From JABDQA01 sp963824415 (lineage in GTDB: Bacteria; Desulfobacterota; Desulfobulbia; Desulfobulbales; Desulfocapsaceae): a stretch of 64,000 nucleotides of DNA. This document shows positions 63,727 to 64,000 of the stretch, piece by piece (within the stretch, counting starts at the first letter, position 1; the number at the start of each line of letters is the position of its first letter). Location: assembly GCA_963824415.1 (NCBI GenBank), contig CAWGPM010000005.1, forward strand, positions 310,001 to 374,000, given 5' to 3'. The position numbers and the translations under genes were made by a program. The notes below the pieces were generated by a model that saw only the letters and a program-made list of their open reading frames with translations, searched no databases and was not told the origin of the DNA.

Positions 63727-64000
63727 TCAATGAAAGATGATAATACCGTAGCCCATCACGAAAATCATAGGCAACAGGGAAGCCATGGCGATCAACCCGA
63801 AACCGTCTACCAGTGGGTTGCGCCCCTTGATGATGGTCGCCAGGCCAACGCCAAGAGCAGTCACCAGCGGCACGGTAACGGTTGAGGTGGTGACGCCGCC
63901 GGCATCGTACGCAATGCCGATAATTTCTTTAGGAGCAAATGGGGTGATTGCCATCACACAGCAGTAGCCACCGATTATCAGATAGTGGATAGGATAGCCT
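63727..64000 (-). CDS. Second DUF1538 membrane protein (C-terminal part)
   Basis: The frame is open to the right edge and ends at TGA 63727, giving about the last 91 residues. They repeat the DUF1538 signature (APKEIIGIAYDAGGVTTSTV, TVPLVTALGVGLA, DGFGLIAMASLLPMIFVMGYG) and match the neighbouring gene closely, so this is a paralogue in tandem. The two may form a heteromeric or two-part membrane unit. Confidence 0.85.
   Translation of the reverse strand, partial: GYPIHYLIIGGYCCVMAITPFAPKEIIGIAYDAGGVTTSTVTVPLVTALGVGLATIIKGRNPLVDGFGLIAMASLLPMIFVMGYGIIIFH

Noticed and set aside
1..64000. CRISPR arrays, insertion sequences, prophage, rRNA
   Set aside because: No direct-repeat arrays, transposase or phage genes, or rRNA-like segments were seen. 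XerC sits in a housekeeping operon, so it is not evidence of an integrated element.

Overview
The window reads as a chromosomal segment of a Gram-negative bacterium in the former Deltaproteobacteria (Desulfobacterota), most likely near the Desulfobulbales. That placement is an inference from gene order: rho-rpmE-prfA-prmC-murA, carD-pth-rplY-prs-tRNA-Gln-ispE, xerC-hslV-hslU and gltX-glnS are arranged as in that group. An outer-membrane Omp85-type barrel, a lipoprotein and a periplasmic binding protein support a diderm cell. It is gene-dense, mostly housekeeping, and shows no prophage, insertion sequence, CRISPR array or rRNA.

Layout. 1-2.3 kb: the tail of a membrane transporter, a palindromic intergenic repeat, a small membrane protein and a PAS/HD-GYP signalling protein. 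2.6-10.6 kb: a lipase-like hydrolase; a class III fructose-1,6-bisphosphatase followed by a GlpX-like protein that has lost most of its metal site; an Omp85-type barrel; a solute-binding protein; and NhaA. 10.9-18.5 kb: a pentapeptide lipoprotein joined to dnaE, facing the xerC-hslV-hslU operon. 18.6-25.2 kb: xseB-ispA-dxs (isoprenoid precursors), a UDP-sugar epimerase, class II aldolase, and a tatC whose frame breaks at a nine-T run. 25.5-28.6 kb: a PilR/PilS-like two-component pair. 28.6-36.2 kb (minus strand): murA, prmC, prfA, rpmE, rho, coaE, rluD and carD. 36.5-42 kb: pth, rplY, prs, tRNA-Gln, ispE, a DUF1844 gene and serA. 42.4-45.7 kb: gltX-glnS behind a promoter-terminator leader.

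45.7-59 kb is the least ordinary part. It is a long minus-strand run: argJ, a CYTH-like/CHAD protein, a ParA-type ATPase, SixA, then a nucleoside-recognition membrane protein, AvtA, an exported protein with about 21 MORN repeats, a DUF4177 protein with a very acidic tail, an M20 amidohydrolase, a GCS2-type glutamate-cysteine ligase, gamma-glutamyltransferase and a small membrane protein. Several junctions overlap by a few bases, so much of it is probably co-transcribed. 59.2-64 kb: cardiolipin synthase, a frame-disrupted metallophosphoesterase, polyphosphate kinase 2, and a PII-like protein with two DUF1538 membrane proteins, the second cut by the window edge.

Functional threads: fructose-bisphosphate turnover (two FBPase-family genes and an aldolase); isoprenoid synthesis (ispA, dxs, ispE); translation and termination; and a possible polyphosphate module (CHAD, ParA, SixA, with PPK2 nearby). 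The best candidates for new biology are the CHAD-ParA-SixA operon, the gamma-glutamyl/MORN cluster, the degenerate GlpX beside an intact FBPase, the DUF1538-PII unit, and the ispE stop codon lying inside tRNA-Gln. All calls are by eye; no database search or folding program was run.
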